Below, piece after piece: positions 30,380-39,487 of a DNA stretch of 64,000 nt. Numbering within the stretch: position 1 is the stretch's first letter; each line of letters begins with the position of its first letter. The stretch covers positions 124,001-188,000 of the forward strand of contig JAMXHR010000009.1 of the NCBI GenBank assembly GCA_023955635.1, read 5' to 3'. Source of the stretch: Methanosarcina sp. ERenArc_MAG2. GTDB lineage: Archaea > Halobacteriota > Methanosarcinia > Methanosarcinales > Methanosarcinaceae. Position numbers and translations under genes: made by a program. The notes under the pieces were generated by a model. It was not told the origin of the DNA, made no database searches, and worked only from the letters and a program-made list of their open reading frames with translations.

Positions 30380-31499
30380 TTGACAGGTAACGATATATTA
30401 CTCTGGGATGAGACACTATTTAAGGATCTTTCCGTGCTTGAGCCTGACTACCTCCCGGAATATTTCCCCCACAGAGAGTCGCAATTAAACTCGCTCAGGT
30501 TTGCGCTCAGACCAGCCCTGCGTGGCATGCGTCCTTTAAACTGTTTGCTGGTCGGTCCTCCAGGAACAGGAAAGACAAGTGCAGTTATGAAGATGTTCAG
30601 GGAAGTTGAGGTTCATGCTCCAGGTGTCGTTGCCGTCAAAGTCAACTGCCAGATCGATTCGACACGTTTTGCGGTAATCTCCAGGATTTACAGGAAACTT
30701 TTCGGAATTTCCCCCCAATTCGGGAATCGCATTCAGGAAAATCTTTGAAACCGTTGTTAATTCTCTTGTCTCTTCAGAAAAAGTTCTGCTTGTTGCTCTG
30801 GATGACCTCAATTATCTCTGTTACGAAGGGCATGCCAATGAAGTTCTGTATTCGCTGCTAAGAGCTCATGAGCAATATCCGGGAACAAAGATAGGGGTAA
30901 TTGGGATTGTAAATAATACATCTGACCTTTACTGTATAGATTCTAGAGTGAATTCGGTTTTTCTGCCTGAAGAGATATCTTTCCCGAGATATGAGAATAT
31001 GGAAATTCTCGATATTCTTAAGGACAGGGTAAAATATGGATTTTATCCGAAGGTAATTTCTGATGAGCTATTGGAACTTGTGGTCTCGTATGTGGAAAAA
31101 ACAGGAGACCTCAGGGTTGGAATCGATCTCCTTAAGCGCTCCGGTTTTAATGCCGAACGCAGGGGAAGCCGTACAATCTCTTCTGCAGATGTGGAAAAAG
31201 CTTATGAAGCATCAAAACTTCTCCACCTGTGCAGGGGCATAAGCCTCTTATCAGACCCTGAAAAGCAGCTGCTTGAACTAATAGCAAAGACAGATAAGGT
31301 TAAAGCTGGAGAACTCTACAAATCCTTTCACGACTTAACACAGCTCGGATATACCCGTTTTTACGGCATGGTCAATAGGCTTCAGGCTCTTAACTATGTA
31401 GATGCCGATTTTACAGGCAAGGGCAAGCGAGGGAGAACACGGATAATAAAAACAAAGTATGAAGTAGATGATATTCTAAATTGTCTTAAAAAAGGCTGA
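30380..31499 (+). CDS. cdc6: Orc1/Cdc6-family replication initiator, one frameshift
   Basis: An AAA+ protein that marks or opens replication origins and loads MCM. Walker A VGPPGTGKTSAV and Walker B VLLVALDDLNY are clear, followed by sensor and lid segments (VEKTGDLRVGIDLLKRSG) and a C-terminal winged helix (LGYTRFYGMVNRLQALNYV). The frame breaks at C6 (30711-30716). Here one base too many (or two too few) separates RKLFGISP from NSGIAFRKIFETVVNSL. The TTG start at 30380 is supported by GGAG at 30369-30372. Which Cdc6 paralogue this is cannot be told from the window. Confidence 0.9.
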
Positions 31500-31686
31500 G
31501 CCAAACTACCTAAACACCTGCTTATTAAGAGCCTAAACCCCAACAATGTTACCCCACAATTCATTGTGGGCGTCCCCGACGTTTCTGTGTTTTAAATCAT
31601 CTTTTATTCTGATGTTTTTTCTGATGTTTTTCATCTAATTCAGATCTCTTACTCTGCATGTCTAATCATCGATATCGAAGTGTATC

Positions 31687-31890
31687 TTAACCCTACTTTG
31701 ATAGATTGTACTAATTATTATAGTATTTTTCATACAAAAAACATGTTGTATTGACACATCACAGTTTAGTAAAATCTAAAACGTCAAAAATCAATAAACA
31801 CGCGATATAAATTTAATTGTATGAAGAAAACAGAAGCATGAAGCCCATTTATACATTACAAAATGTATGTTCCTGTCAAAGTAGGGTTAT
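31687..31890. repeat. About 204-bp MITE-like element with inverted ends
   Basis: TTAACCCTACTTTGATAG at the left is the near-perfect inverse of CTGTCAAAGTAGGGTTAT at the right. The right 48 bases recur at 18406-18452. The interior has no coding capacity. The transposase source is not known. Confidence 0.7.
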
Positions 31891-32083
31891 AATCCTTAAA
31901 AAAGCTTTCAAAAGGCCTGAATAGAGGCTGAAAATAGCTGAAAACAGCTGAAAAAAGATCTAGAATAAAGGATTAAAAGAGATTTAAAAACAAGCCTGAA
32001 AAAAGAGAACGGAGATTCACATGGATTTCCGGGAAAACCGAAAAAACAGGTTTTTCAGGCTTGAAATCTTTCCTGACTAAAGA

Positions 32084-32112
32084 TTTTAAAAAAAGAGCAG
32101 TGGAAAACTGCA
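32084..32112 (-). terminator. Intrinsic terminator-like hairpin of the thermosome gene
   Basis: Read on the minus strand: GCAGT-tttcc-ACTGC followed within two bases by seven T, 56 bases past the thermosome stop codon. The stem and T-tract make a convincing 3' end. Confidence 0.7.
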
Positions 32113-32167
32113 CCTTTTTCGGGTTTAGCCAGTAGTTGATTTATTTATTTATTTATTTTTCAGGAAT

Positions 32168-33823
32168 TTACATCATTCCTGGGGGCATTCCGCCCATTCC
32201 GCCCATTCCTGGGGGCATTCCGCCCATTCCGCCCATATCTTCGGGGCCGGCTGTACGGGTAGATGCAATAATGTCGTCGATCCTGAGGATCATAACTGCA
32301 GATTCGGTGGCTGCGTTAATAACCTGGGTCTTGACTCTAAGAGGCTCAACTACAAAGTTCTTCCACATGTCAACGACCTTGCCTTCGAAAACATCGAGTC
32401 CTGCTGTCTTTATACCCTTCTCGTGCTGGGAGCGCAGCTCCATGAGCATGTCAATGGGGTCAAGTCCTGCATTTTCTGCAAGGGTTCTTGGAATAACTTC
32501 AAGAGCTTCGGCATAGGCCTTGACTGCAAGCTGTTCTCTGCCTTCGAGGGTTGCTGCATATTCCTGGAGCCTGAGAGCAACCTCGACTTCAGGGGAGCCG
32601 CCACCTGCAACTAGCTTCTCATCCTCGATTGCAACTGCTACTACACGGAGTGCATCTTCAAGAGCGCTGGTGACACTGTCAACTACGTGCTCTGTGCCGC
32701 CGCGCAGCAGGATGGTTACAGCCTTCGGGTTGTTGCAACCTGTGACAAAGGTCATGTTGTCGCCGCCAACCTTTTTCTCTTCCACGAGTCCTGCATATCC
32801 GAGGTCTTCGGGAGTGACTTCATCCAGGTTGGTGATGAGGTTGCCACCTGTTGCTCTTGCGAGCTTTTCCATATCGCTCTTCTTAACCCTGCGAACAGCA
32901 AAAATTCCTGCCTTTGCAAGATAGTGCTGGGCAAGATCTTCAATTCCCTTCTGGCAGAAGACAACGTTTGCCCCGCTACCAATAACCTTCTGGACGATCC
33001 TCTTGAGCATCTGTTCTTCCTGATCAAGGAAGGACTGGAGCTGGTCAGGAGATGTTATAGAGATTTCAGCATCTACTTCGGTGTCCTTGAGTTCGATTGC
33101 GGTATTCAGGAGAATGATTTTTGCGTCCTTAATCTTTTGAGGCATATTGGGGTGGATTCTTTCCTTGTCAATGATCATGCCCCGGATAAGCTCGGAATCT
33201 TCTACCCTGCCGCCAACTTTCTTAACAACATTGATATTGTCTCTCTCAACACTGTTCTTTCCATCTGTTGTGTCTACAACGCTTGTGACAGCATCAACTG
33301 CAATTTTGGAAAGAAGTTTTTTGGAGGACTCTGCACCCTTTCCGGTCATTGCGGTTTCAGCAATGCTGATAAGCAGGTTCCGGTCGGACATTTCTACTGT
33401 CATTGCCAGGGAGTTCAGGACTTCCACGGCTTTTTCGGCTGCAAGCCTGTACCCTGATGCAATGATTGTCGGGTGGATTTCCTGCTCGATTAAATCTTCA
33501 GCTTTCTTTAAAAGTTCGCCTGCGACCACAGCTGCACTGGTAGTGCCGTCTCCAACTTCTTCATCCTGGGTCTTGGCTACTTCTACTACCATCTTTGCTG
33601 CAGGGTGTTCAATGTCCATCTCTTTGAGAATGGTTGCCCCGTCGTTTGTAATGACCACATCACCCATGGAATCCACAAGCATCTTGTCCATACCCTTGGG
33701 GCCGAGGGTTGTTCTGACTGCTTCAGCTACTGCTTTTGCAGCCATTATATTGTTACTCTGGGCATCTCTGCCTCTGGTTCTCTTACTTCCTTCTTTTAAA
33801 ATAAATATTGGCTGTCCTGCCAT
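32168..33823 (-). CDS. Thermosome subunit (group II chaperonin)
   Basis: A 551-residue ATP-dependent protein-folding subunit that forms double rings with a built-in lid. It has the chaperonin motifs [20 protein letters not shown] and [10 protein letters not shown], the nucleotide-site [15 protein letters not shown], a late [15 protein letters not shown], and the C-terminal [21 protein letters not shown] tail. The frame is intact, with a strong site GGAGG before the ATG. The promoter region upstream is duplicated in tandem (33874-34209). The genus usually has several thermosome genes; which one this is cannot be told. Confidence 0.97.
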   Translation of the reverse strand: MAGQPIFILKEGSKRTRGRDAQSNNIMAAKAVAEAVRTTLGPKGMDKMLVDSMGDVVITNDGATILKEMDIEHPAAKMVVEVAKTQDEEVGDGTTSAAVVAGELLKKAEDLIEQEIHPTIIASGYRLAAEKAVEVLNSLAMTVEMSDRNLLISIAETAMTGKGAESSKKLLSKIAVDAVTSVVDTTDGKNSVERDNINVVKKVGGRVEDSELIRGMIIDKERIHPNMPQKIKDAKIILLNTAIELKDTEVDAEISITSPDQLQSFLDQEEQMLKRIVQKVIGSGANVVFCQKGIEDLAQHYLAKAGIFAVRRVKKSDMEKLARATGGNLITNLDEVTPEDLGYAGLVEEKKVGGDNMTFVTGCNNPKAVTILLRGGTEHVVDSVTSALEDALRVVAVAIEDEKLVAGGGSPEVEVALRLQEYAATLEGREQLAVKAYAEALEVIPRTLAENAGLDPIDMLMELRSQHEKGIKTAGLDVFEGKVVDMWKNFVVEPLRVKTQVINAATESAVMILRIDDIIASTRTAGPEDMGGMGGMPPGMGGMGGMPPGMM

Positions 33824-34406
33824 AATTTAATCCTCCATTAGTGTGAGTTTAGAATTGCTCTTGAATTAAAATCGCAGTTTACATGTTTGTACTTCTATAT
33901 AAACTCATCCCGCCAAGGCCTCTGGGATATAGGGATTTTGCTTACTGGTTTTTCTCAAAAAAACAGATGAGATAAATCCGTTTTGCATCGTTTTTTCACA
34001 GAACTTTGAAGCGCTTGCTATAAGCGGAAAATATGACAATTGCAGTTTACATGTTTGTACTTCTATATAAACTCATCTCGCTGAGATCTCTGGAATATAG
34101 GGATTTTACTTACTGATTTTTCTCAAGAAACAGGTGAGATAAATCCATTTTGTATAGTTTTTTCAAATAATTTTGAAGTGCGGGCTAATCGGAAAACATG
34201 ATAAAATAGTCTCTCCGGTGTTATGTCATTTCCTCAAAAGTTTTCTAGAAAAACTTGTCAATCGGATCAATTTCCTATTCTACTGACTCCTGAAATTATG
34301 TTTTTTTATATGCCATCCACTTTTAATTATTCTCAAACTGGGGAAATAGAATCTTCGATTATAGACCTTTTTCTTCCGAAAACTAAGGGACCCTTTCATT
34401 AATCTC
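33824..34406. other. Thermosome upstream region
   Basis: It consists mostly of the 168-bp tandem duplication described separately, plus about 200 bp of AT-rich DNA downstream of the DUF169 gene. No gene seen. Confidence 0.6.
33874..34209. promoter_or_regulatory. Tandemly duplicated thermosome promoter, 2 x 168 bp
   Basis: 33874-34041 and 34042-34209 align throughout, sharing GCAGTTTACATGTTTGTACT, TCTATATAAACTCATC, TATAGGGATTTT and GAGATAAATCC with scattered differences. On the coding (minus) strand each copy has a TATA box (GTTTATATAGAAG). The proximal copy is about 70 bases from the start codon. The duplication is old enough to have diverged, so two promoters may both be kept. Confidence 0.8.
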
Positions 34407-35114
34407 TTATTCCCTGGTTTTCGGAAGCTTTGAAAGCCCCTTTTCTATTTCTGCTGCTTTCTCAAAAGAAAGTCCAAGTGGAACCTCGAAATCTTCATAT
34501 GCGCTGTGCTTTCTCGATCCTTTGCACCCGAAAGATAGGCCAATGCCTTGTCTGAGTGCAAGTACAGTACAGTCTCCACAGATTGAAGCTGCGCCCATTG
34601 TATCCAGCAATGCCCTTTTTCCTTCAGAATAGGCATTTGCCTGGACAATACGCATGGCTTTCTCGGGTTCCAGGAAGAGAATCAGCACGTCAAAATCACC
34701 TTTATTCAGAGACAGGGGCTCAACATTTATGGAACAAAATCTTTTTTCCAATCTCGGAAGCGATAAGGCTGCCTTCTCTGCAGCCTGTGAGTCCCTGTAC
34801 CTGCCGGAGTTCAGGTAATATGCAGCAGGAGTTTCTTCCGATAGGCCCAGCACATAGTCTCCTGGGGAGCAACTCTGCCCCGAGACCCGGAAGACTTTTC
34901 CCATACGGGCTTTCTGCACAAGTTCACAAAAGAGAAAACCGGATTTTCCAGGAAGCTTTTCATTTCCTGAATCGGCTGCTTTTTCTTTGGCTTTCTCCTC
35001 TACATCTTTTTCGATTTCGTGCCCTGTTTTGAAGGTTACACACACAGGCTCGCCGGTTTCCATCAGCCTGCTGAGTTCCGGATATACTGAATGAGAGTTT
35101 TGCTCATTTTGCAT
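34407..35114 (-). CDS. DUF169-family protein
   Basis: A 235-residue soluble protein. Recognisable parts are ETGEPVCVTFKT, the Cys motif FLFCELVQKARMGKVFRVSG followed by CSPGDYVLGL, and ASICGDCTVLALRQGIGLSFGCKGSRKHS. This distribution of conserved cysteines is the DUF169 pattern. The function of the family is not established; metal or cofactor binding is suspected. It lies 31 bp downstream of sepS on the same strand and is probably co-transcribed. Confidence 0.8.
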   Translation of the reverse strand: MQNEQNSHSVYPELSRLMETGEPVCVTFKTGHEIEKDVEEKAKEKAADSGNEKLPGKSGFLFCELVQKARMGKVFRVSGQSCSPGDYVLGLSEETPAAYYLNSGRYRDSQAAEKAALSLPRLEKRFCSINVEPLSLNKGDFDVLILFLEPEKAMRIVQANAYSEGKRALLDTMGAASICGDCTVLALRQGIGLSFGCKGSRKHSAYEDFEVPLGLSFEKAAEIEKGLSKLPKTRE

Positions 35115-35145
35115 GTATCGTAATCCAGTTTTTACTATTTTTCTC

Positions 35146-36765
35146 TCACATGAATTCCGCTTTTACAGATGTGAAAACCGGGCCTCTCATATCTATCTTC
35201 TTCTTTTTGCCAGTGATATAACGCTGAGCAGTCGAACCTATTCTCAGGTTAACTTCCGAGGGAACTTTGGCAATTCTTACCCTGACTATATGTTCGTTTG
35301 CTTCTGACATTGCAGCTTCTTCGATTTCCCTGGCAGCCTGGGCTGCAAATGCTTCTATGAAACTAATTCCTGCTCTTGCAGAGTGGTTTTCAAAGGCTTT
35401 TTGCCATTTTTTGGTGTTTGGAATTCCTATGATATCTCCCTGATAGGCTACAACCTCGTTGAAAGCAGCAGGGCCGCAGAGTTTCGTATTTTCTTCAGGC
35501 TCGATTACGGAAACCTTTACTTTTTTGCCGCATATTTCTCCTTCCCAGGCAGGAAATTCACAGGGACTTGGCTCTTCCCCATACAGTCCGCACTGAGAAA
35601 CGATAGCATCTGCAATCGCAAGCCCTTCAGGAGTCTCAGGCACTTTATCAACAAAAACCTGTTTTGCAAGGTCACTGTCTGACATTTCCCATTCGCTGTA
35701 CTGAGGGATCTGCGGATAAGTCAAAGAACGGATATCCGGAGCATCATGAAGGATCATTGCCAGCCTTTCTACTCCGAGCCCAAGGTTCATGACAGGATAT
35801 GGGATCTCGTATTCTGCAAGGGCTGTTGGGGAATAAATCCCGAAAGTTGCAACTTCGATCCAGCCGTCCGAATACTTTGAGTTCGAACCCACAAGTTTCG
35901 GGTGGAAAGCAAATACTTCGGTCTGCGTGTCAGGAATATAATATTTGCTGCGTTTCTCATCGGGTCTGAAAAGGAATTTTTCAAAGCCGAATTGGGAAAG
36001 AAGGCCTTCAGCAACGGCTTTCCCGTGGTCAACAGTCACATCCTCATCCATTATTACGCAGGAAGCCGAATAGTAAGTCATGAGCCTTGATGCATCTTCC
36101 TGCTGCTCTCGCCTGAAACAGCGGTCTATCGAGAAAAAGTGGAACGGAGGCTCTTTCCTTTCCAGGAGGGCACTCAGGGAAATGAACCAGCCGCTTGTCA
36201 TATGGCTGCGGAGGGTCTTCGTGCTTGCCTGGGGCACAAGTTCTTTAAATTCGGGGAAAACTCTGTCAATCATATCTGCAACAAGAGCATCTGAGACTCC
36301 AAGAATTGATGAAATTTCGGGGACAAGGTCATCTCCTTCAATCTTTCCCTTTTTATATGAATGGAGAACTTGCCTTATTTTATCTATTCCTTCATCACCT
36401 ACGTTTCCCAGAATATCTGTTACCTGTGCAATCCTTTCGTCGGAAATTCCCACATTCGGTCGGGGCAGCCCTGCAAGGTAGAAACAGCGATCCAGGACTG
36501 CGAGAGCTTCGCTTCCGAACTGTTTGTGTACCTCTTTGTCATCTACTATCAGGGGGTTCATCATCTCTTCAAAGCCCATTCTAAGATAGGCTTCTCTAAG
36601 TTTCTGGATAGTATCATAGACCGGATGCGCTTTTCCATATTTCAGAGTAGTCCTGGGGTAGCGTTCGTTCAGGGTAGGCATCTTGACCAGTTTTTTGCCT
36701 TCGTTCCAGGTAAGGTCGAAATTCTCTTTTGCGTCCCTTTTTATTTTTTCAGGATCAAATTTCAT
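35146..36765 (-). CDS. sepS: O-phosphoserine--tRNA(Cys) ligase
   Basis: SepRS charges tRNA(Cys) with phosphoserine, which SepCysS then converts to cysteine; this is the indirect route of methanogens. It is a class II synthetase of 539 residues with the motif 2 region FSIDRCFRREQQEDASRLMTYYSASC and motif 3 NLGLGVERLAMILHD. The SHMTSGWF phosphoserine-pocket segment is present. The frame is intact. The SepCysS gene is not in this window. Confidence 0.96.
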   Translation of the reverse strand: MKFDPEKIKRDAKENFDLTWNEGKKLVKMPTLNERYPRTTLKYGKAHPVYDTIQKLREAYLRMGFEEMMNPLIVDDKEVHKQFGSEALAVLDRCFYLAGLPRPNVGISDERIAQVTDILGNVGDEGIDKIRQVLHSYKKGKIEGDDLVPEISSILGVSDALVADMIDRVFPEFKELVPQASTKTLRSHMTSGWFISLSALLERKEPPFHFFSIDRCFRREQQEDASRLMTYYSASCVIMDEDVTVDHGKAVAEGLLSQFGFEKFLFRPDEKRSKYYIPDTQTEVFAFHPKLVGSNSKYSDGWIEVATFGIYSPTALAEYEIPYPVMNLGLGVERLAMILHDAPDIRSLTYPQIPQYSEWEMSDSDLAKQVFVDKVPETPEGLAIADAIVSQCGLYGEEPSPCEFPAWEGEICGKKVKVSVIEPEENTKLCGPAAFNEVVAYQGDIIGIPNTKKWQKAFENHSARAGISFIEAFAAQAAREIEEAAMSEANEHIVRVRIAKVPSEVNLRIGSTAQRYITGKKKKIDMRGPVFTSVKAEFM

Positions 36766-36991
36766 GCATATCCTCTTGTAATAGATTATTGAGATTCTAA
36801 ATTTTCAGTATGTAAAATACTGGTTTATAAACTTTAAACATTTAAAATGTTATACAGTCTTCAAACTATTAAAATAATTATTGAATAAGTTCTATATGAA
36901 AGTCCTATATGAGTAAGTTGCAGTTCAAATGCTCAACTAACTCATGAGGTTATAGAGCATTGATCTGCTCGGTGTTTAAACGTAGCTTCAT

Positions 36992-37624
36992 CTAAAGCCT
37001 GGACTCCAGCTTCCGCATTGCAGTCTCGAGTTTTTTCTGACTAATTGCATTGACAACATCTCCGCGCGTCTTTTCTATCAGGGCGCGGGATACATCGGTC
37101 TTTCTTCTAAGCCCCCTGGTTATTGCATCAGGGTAGTCAAAGTCCATAAGCACTGCATGGATATTTTCCATGATCCCTAAAAATATTTCGGCTTTCTCAA
37201 AGGATTCTTTCCTTATAAGGTCCAGGACATGCCTTCTGAGCTCCCCGACAACATCTCCGAGCCCATTGAGGTAAGCCGCATATTCGACTTCCAGTTCTTG
37301 AGGAGCTGGAATTCTCTTTGCCTCTCCTTCTTCCTTCAGCAGGCTGCTGAGGACTGAAACCTCCGAATATTCCTGCTGGGCATGTTCTACAAATCCGGCA
37401 TGGTAAATATCAGCATGCCCCTCGAAAAGGACTTCCAGCTTCTTCAGCGCTTTTCCAGCTGCTTTGATACTGTTATTTGCCTTCTCAAAGTCCTGCCCGT
37501 GCAGAGCGAATGTTGCTGTCCTGCATTCCCTGACAATTTCCCTGGAGATTTTCAATCCATCTTCCCTTACACTGTCTTTGGCCTCGAAATTTTCCCTTAT
37601 CAGGGCCGAAATTTCTTCAAGCAT
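36992..37624 (-). CDS. Translin-family protein
   Basis: A 210-residue all-helical protein with the family pattern KISREIVRECRTATFALHGQ, YAAYLNGLGDVVGELRRHVL and FLGIMENIHAVLMDFDYPDAI TRGLRRKTDV. Translins form octameric shells that bind or cut small RNA and single-stranded DNA; the archaeal role is not settled. Single gene between sepS and an AT-rich region. Confidence 0.9.
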   Translation of the reverse strand: MLEEISALIRENFEAKDSVREDGLKISREIVRECRTATFALHGQDFEKANNSIKAAGKALKKLEVLFEGHADIYHAGFVEHAQQEYSEVSVLSSLLKEEGEAKRIPAPQELEVEYAAYLNGLGDVVGELRRHVLDLIRKESFEKAEIFLGIMENIHAVLMDFDYPDAITRGLRRKTDVSRALIEKTRGDVVNAISQKKLETAMRKLESRL

Positions 37625-38098
37625 TCTTTTATACCCCCTTTAATTCTTTTCAGCCTCTACACGATGTAGCTTTTCTATTTGGAAACATTTTTTATATGCA
37701 TAAACTGATTTTAAGGCTTCTTAAATCCTTACCCCTCTTTCTACCCCTTATTTCCGGCTTTAAACCTTTTACATTTCGGAACCAGCTTCTAATCCGGCTT
37801 ACGGCCCTTATTTTAAATTCGTTCCAAAAAAAGATATAAAAAGAGAAAAAAGGTTTTTCCTTGTCGATATCCCCCAACTTCCTGTAAATAACTTCTAAAA
37901 CCAGCTTGAAATAGCTAGTAAAATAAGGTTGTCCCTTCCGGCTCTTTTTTTAAAATTAGTTGAAGTTTGGGATCTTTTAACAGGATCGTTTCAAGAAACG
38001 TGCCTGGGCTTCTTTCTTTCCGGGAGCTTACCGCTTCTCAGCTTATGCTCTCGGGCAAATTCTGTTTTTATGGGTTTGATGGGTCTATCCTTATTACC
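37625..38098. other. Intergenic region
   Basis: AT-rich, between translin upstream sequence and the 3' end of the UPF0147 gene. No gene recognised. A minus-strand open frame at 37692-37877 looks random. Confidence 0.5.
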
Positions 38099-38371
38099 TT
38101 ACTCATCTACAGGAATGGTCTCGAGCTGGCTTGAGAGATTCCATATTAAAGTTCTCGTGTGTAGAGGAAGGTTAGGATCGTTGCTTACATCTTCGAGAAT
38201 GGAAATGCTTGATGCTGCTCTAAGGAAGAGAGGTTCGGATTCTTTGTTCAGTATATCCATAATTTCATTCACGGAACGCCTGATATTTCTTGGAACTGAA
38301 GAGTCACTGGTTATGCTGTCTAGGACCTGAAGACATTGTTTGATAACATCTGCTGAATCATTTGATGACAT
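38099..38371 (-). CDS. UPF0147 family protein
   Basis: About 90 residues, helical: [29 protein letters not shown], then [34 protein letters not shown]. This is the archaeal UPF0147 signature. Function unknown. I chose the Met of [11 protein letters not shown]; a start seven codons earlier (38392) is also open. Confidence 0.85.
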   Translation of the reverse strand: MSSNDSADVIKQCLQVLDSITSDSSVPRNIRRSVNEIMDILNKESEPLFLRAASSISILEDVSNDPNLPLHTRTLIWNLSSQLETIPVDE

Positions 38372-38615
38372 TCGAATCACCTGCGCAGTCAATTATGATG
38401 TAAAAATTAGAGCTAATAAATTAGTCTAAGATAGGCTTGTTATATAAAATATTATCGGTGATTTTTGTTGTCGCCTGTATCAGTGTCTACCCATTGTGGT
38501 TCTGAATTCACTGCTTTTACTGTTTATTTGAGATAAAGCTAGCCTTAATACAGGGAGCTACAGGAAAAATCTTATAAAATAAGTGAGAAGCTGTGCATAA
38601 AGGAAGGTCAGGTAC

Positions 38616-39240
38616 ATGGATTCTGAAAAAGATAAAAAAGTAAAGCGAATAGCACGTTTCCTTGAAATGGGGGCACGATGCTCGCCGAGCACTGTAAAGT
38701 CTGCGGAGCCCCAAAATTCCGTTATCAGGGCACAGTAATCTGCCCTATATGTGATGTTCGGGAAGAAGAGGAAGCCCAGGAACCAGCTGCAGAAGTCCAG
38801 GTTCCTGAAACCGGACCGTATACAGAAAAAGACAGGCCCTCTTTTGCGACTAAAAAAGAGTCCCGGCACACAGGCAAAAACCACGGTTCGGGCTGAGAAC
38901 CTCTGAGGATACAGACGAAGAGGAAAAAGCTATCGAACCGATAGAAGAAGAAATAGAAGAAATTTCTAAAATACCTTCCGAAAAAGAGGAAACAACACGG
39001 CCAGCGTCTGTAGCTTATGCAGTTCAGGCTACACCCGTAAAGAAAGAGGAAAAACCAGCAGGAACATCGAATCTGTTCGGGGATCATGAAGACCGGAAAG
39101 TACTGGAAAACCTTCTCTTTAAAAAGATGGTCAGCATTGCAACCTCCCTTCAGGACGAAACAAATCCTCGCAGTATTGCTGAAGATTTTGAGCTAATCGA
39201 AAAAGGCCTTAAGCTCATAGAGCACCTGGGGCAGCTGTAA
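38616..39240 (+). CDS. p27-autoantigen-like zinc-ribbon protein, two frameshifts
   Basis: The reconstructed protein starts MDSEKDKKVKRIARFLEMGG and has a zinc ribbon HCKVCGAPKFRYQGTVICPICD. An acidic low-complexity middle follows, then a C-terminal helix region (FELIEKGLKLIEHLGQL). The N-terminal half matches the archaeal group related to human Sjogren syndrome/scleroderma autoantigen 1 (p27). Breaks are at G5 (38669-38673) and A6 (38852-38857); one extra base at each joins the parts, the second giving TKKRVPAHRQKPRFGLRTSED. The start is supported by AAGGTCAGG upstream. Function unknown. Confidence 0.78.
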
Positions 39241-39350
39241 AAGTAACGGTAAAAGAAAAGAAGAGATTGAAAAGTATTAATTATAGATAAACAATCAAGG
39301 GAAGAGAACGCAGGAAAGGAAAAAGAAAGGAATTAAAGTACAGGAAATAA

Positions 39351-39447
39351 GGTTGAATTAGAGAAAATAAGGTTGGATTAGGGAAAATAAGGTTGAATTA
39401 GGGAAAATAAGGTTGGATTAGGGAAAATAAGGTTGGATTAGGGAAAA
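39351..39447. repeat. 20-bp tandem repeat, 5 copies
   Basis: GGTTGGATTAGGGAAAATAA repeated with one or two variants per copy at 39351, 39371, 39391, 39411 and 39431. It lies between the convergent p27-like and hef genes. Confidence 0.95.
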
Positions 39448-39487
39448 GGAAGAACGAAGATCTGTTTAAACAGTACCTTATCTTTCT

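Larger units (their letters stand above)
31500..32167. other. Convergent intergenic region with hairpins and a MITE
   Basis: Between cdc6 and thermosome, which converge. It contains hairpin CCCACAATTCATTGTGGG (about 31552-31569, possible cdc6 terminator). It also contains the MITE-like element 31687-31890, an inverted repeat AAGCCTGAAAAA / TTTTTCAGGCTT (31992-32003, 32051-32062) and the thermosome terminator. No gene. Confidence 0.65.

Noticed and set aside
36890..36990. tRNA-like GTTCAAATGC and stem sequences
   Set aside because: No acceptor stem or cloverleaf could be built on either strand.
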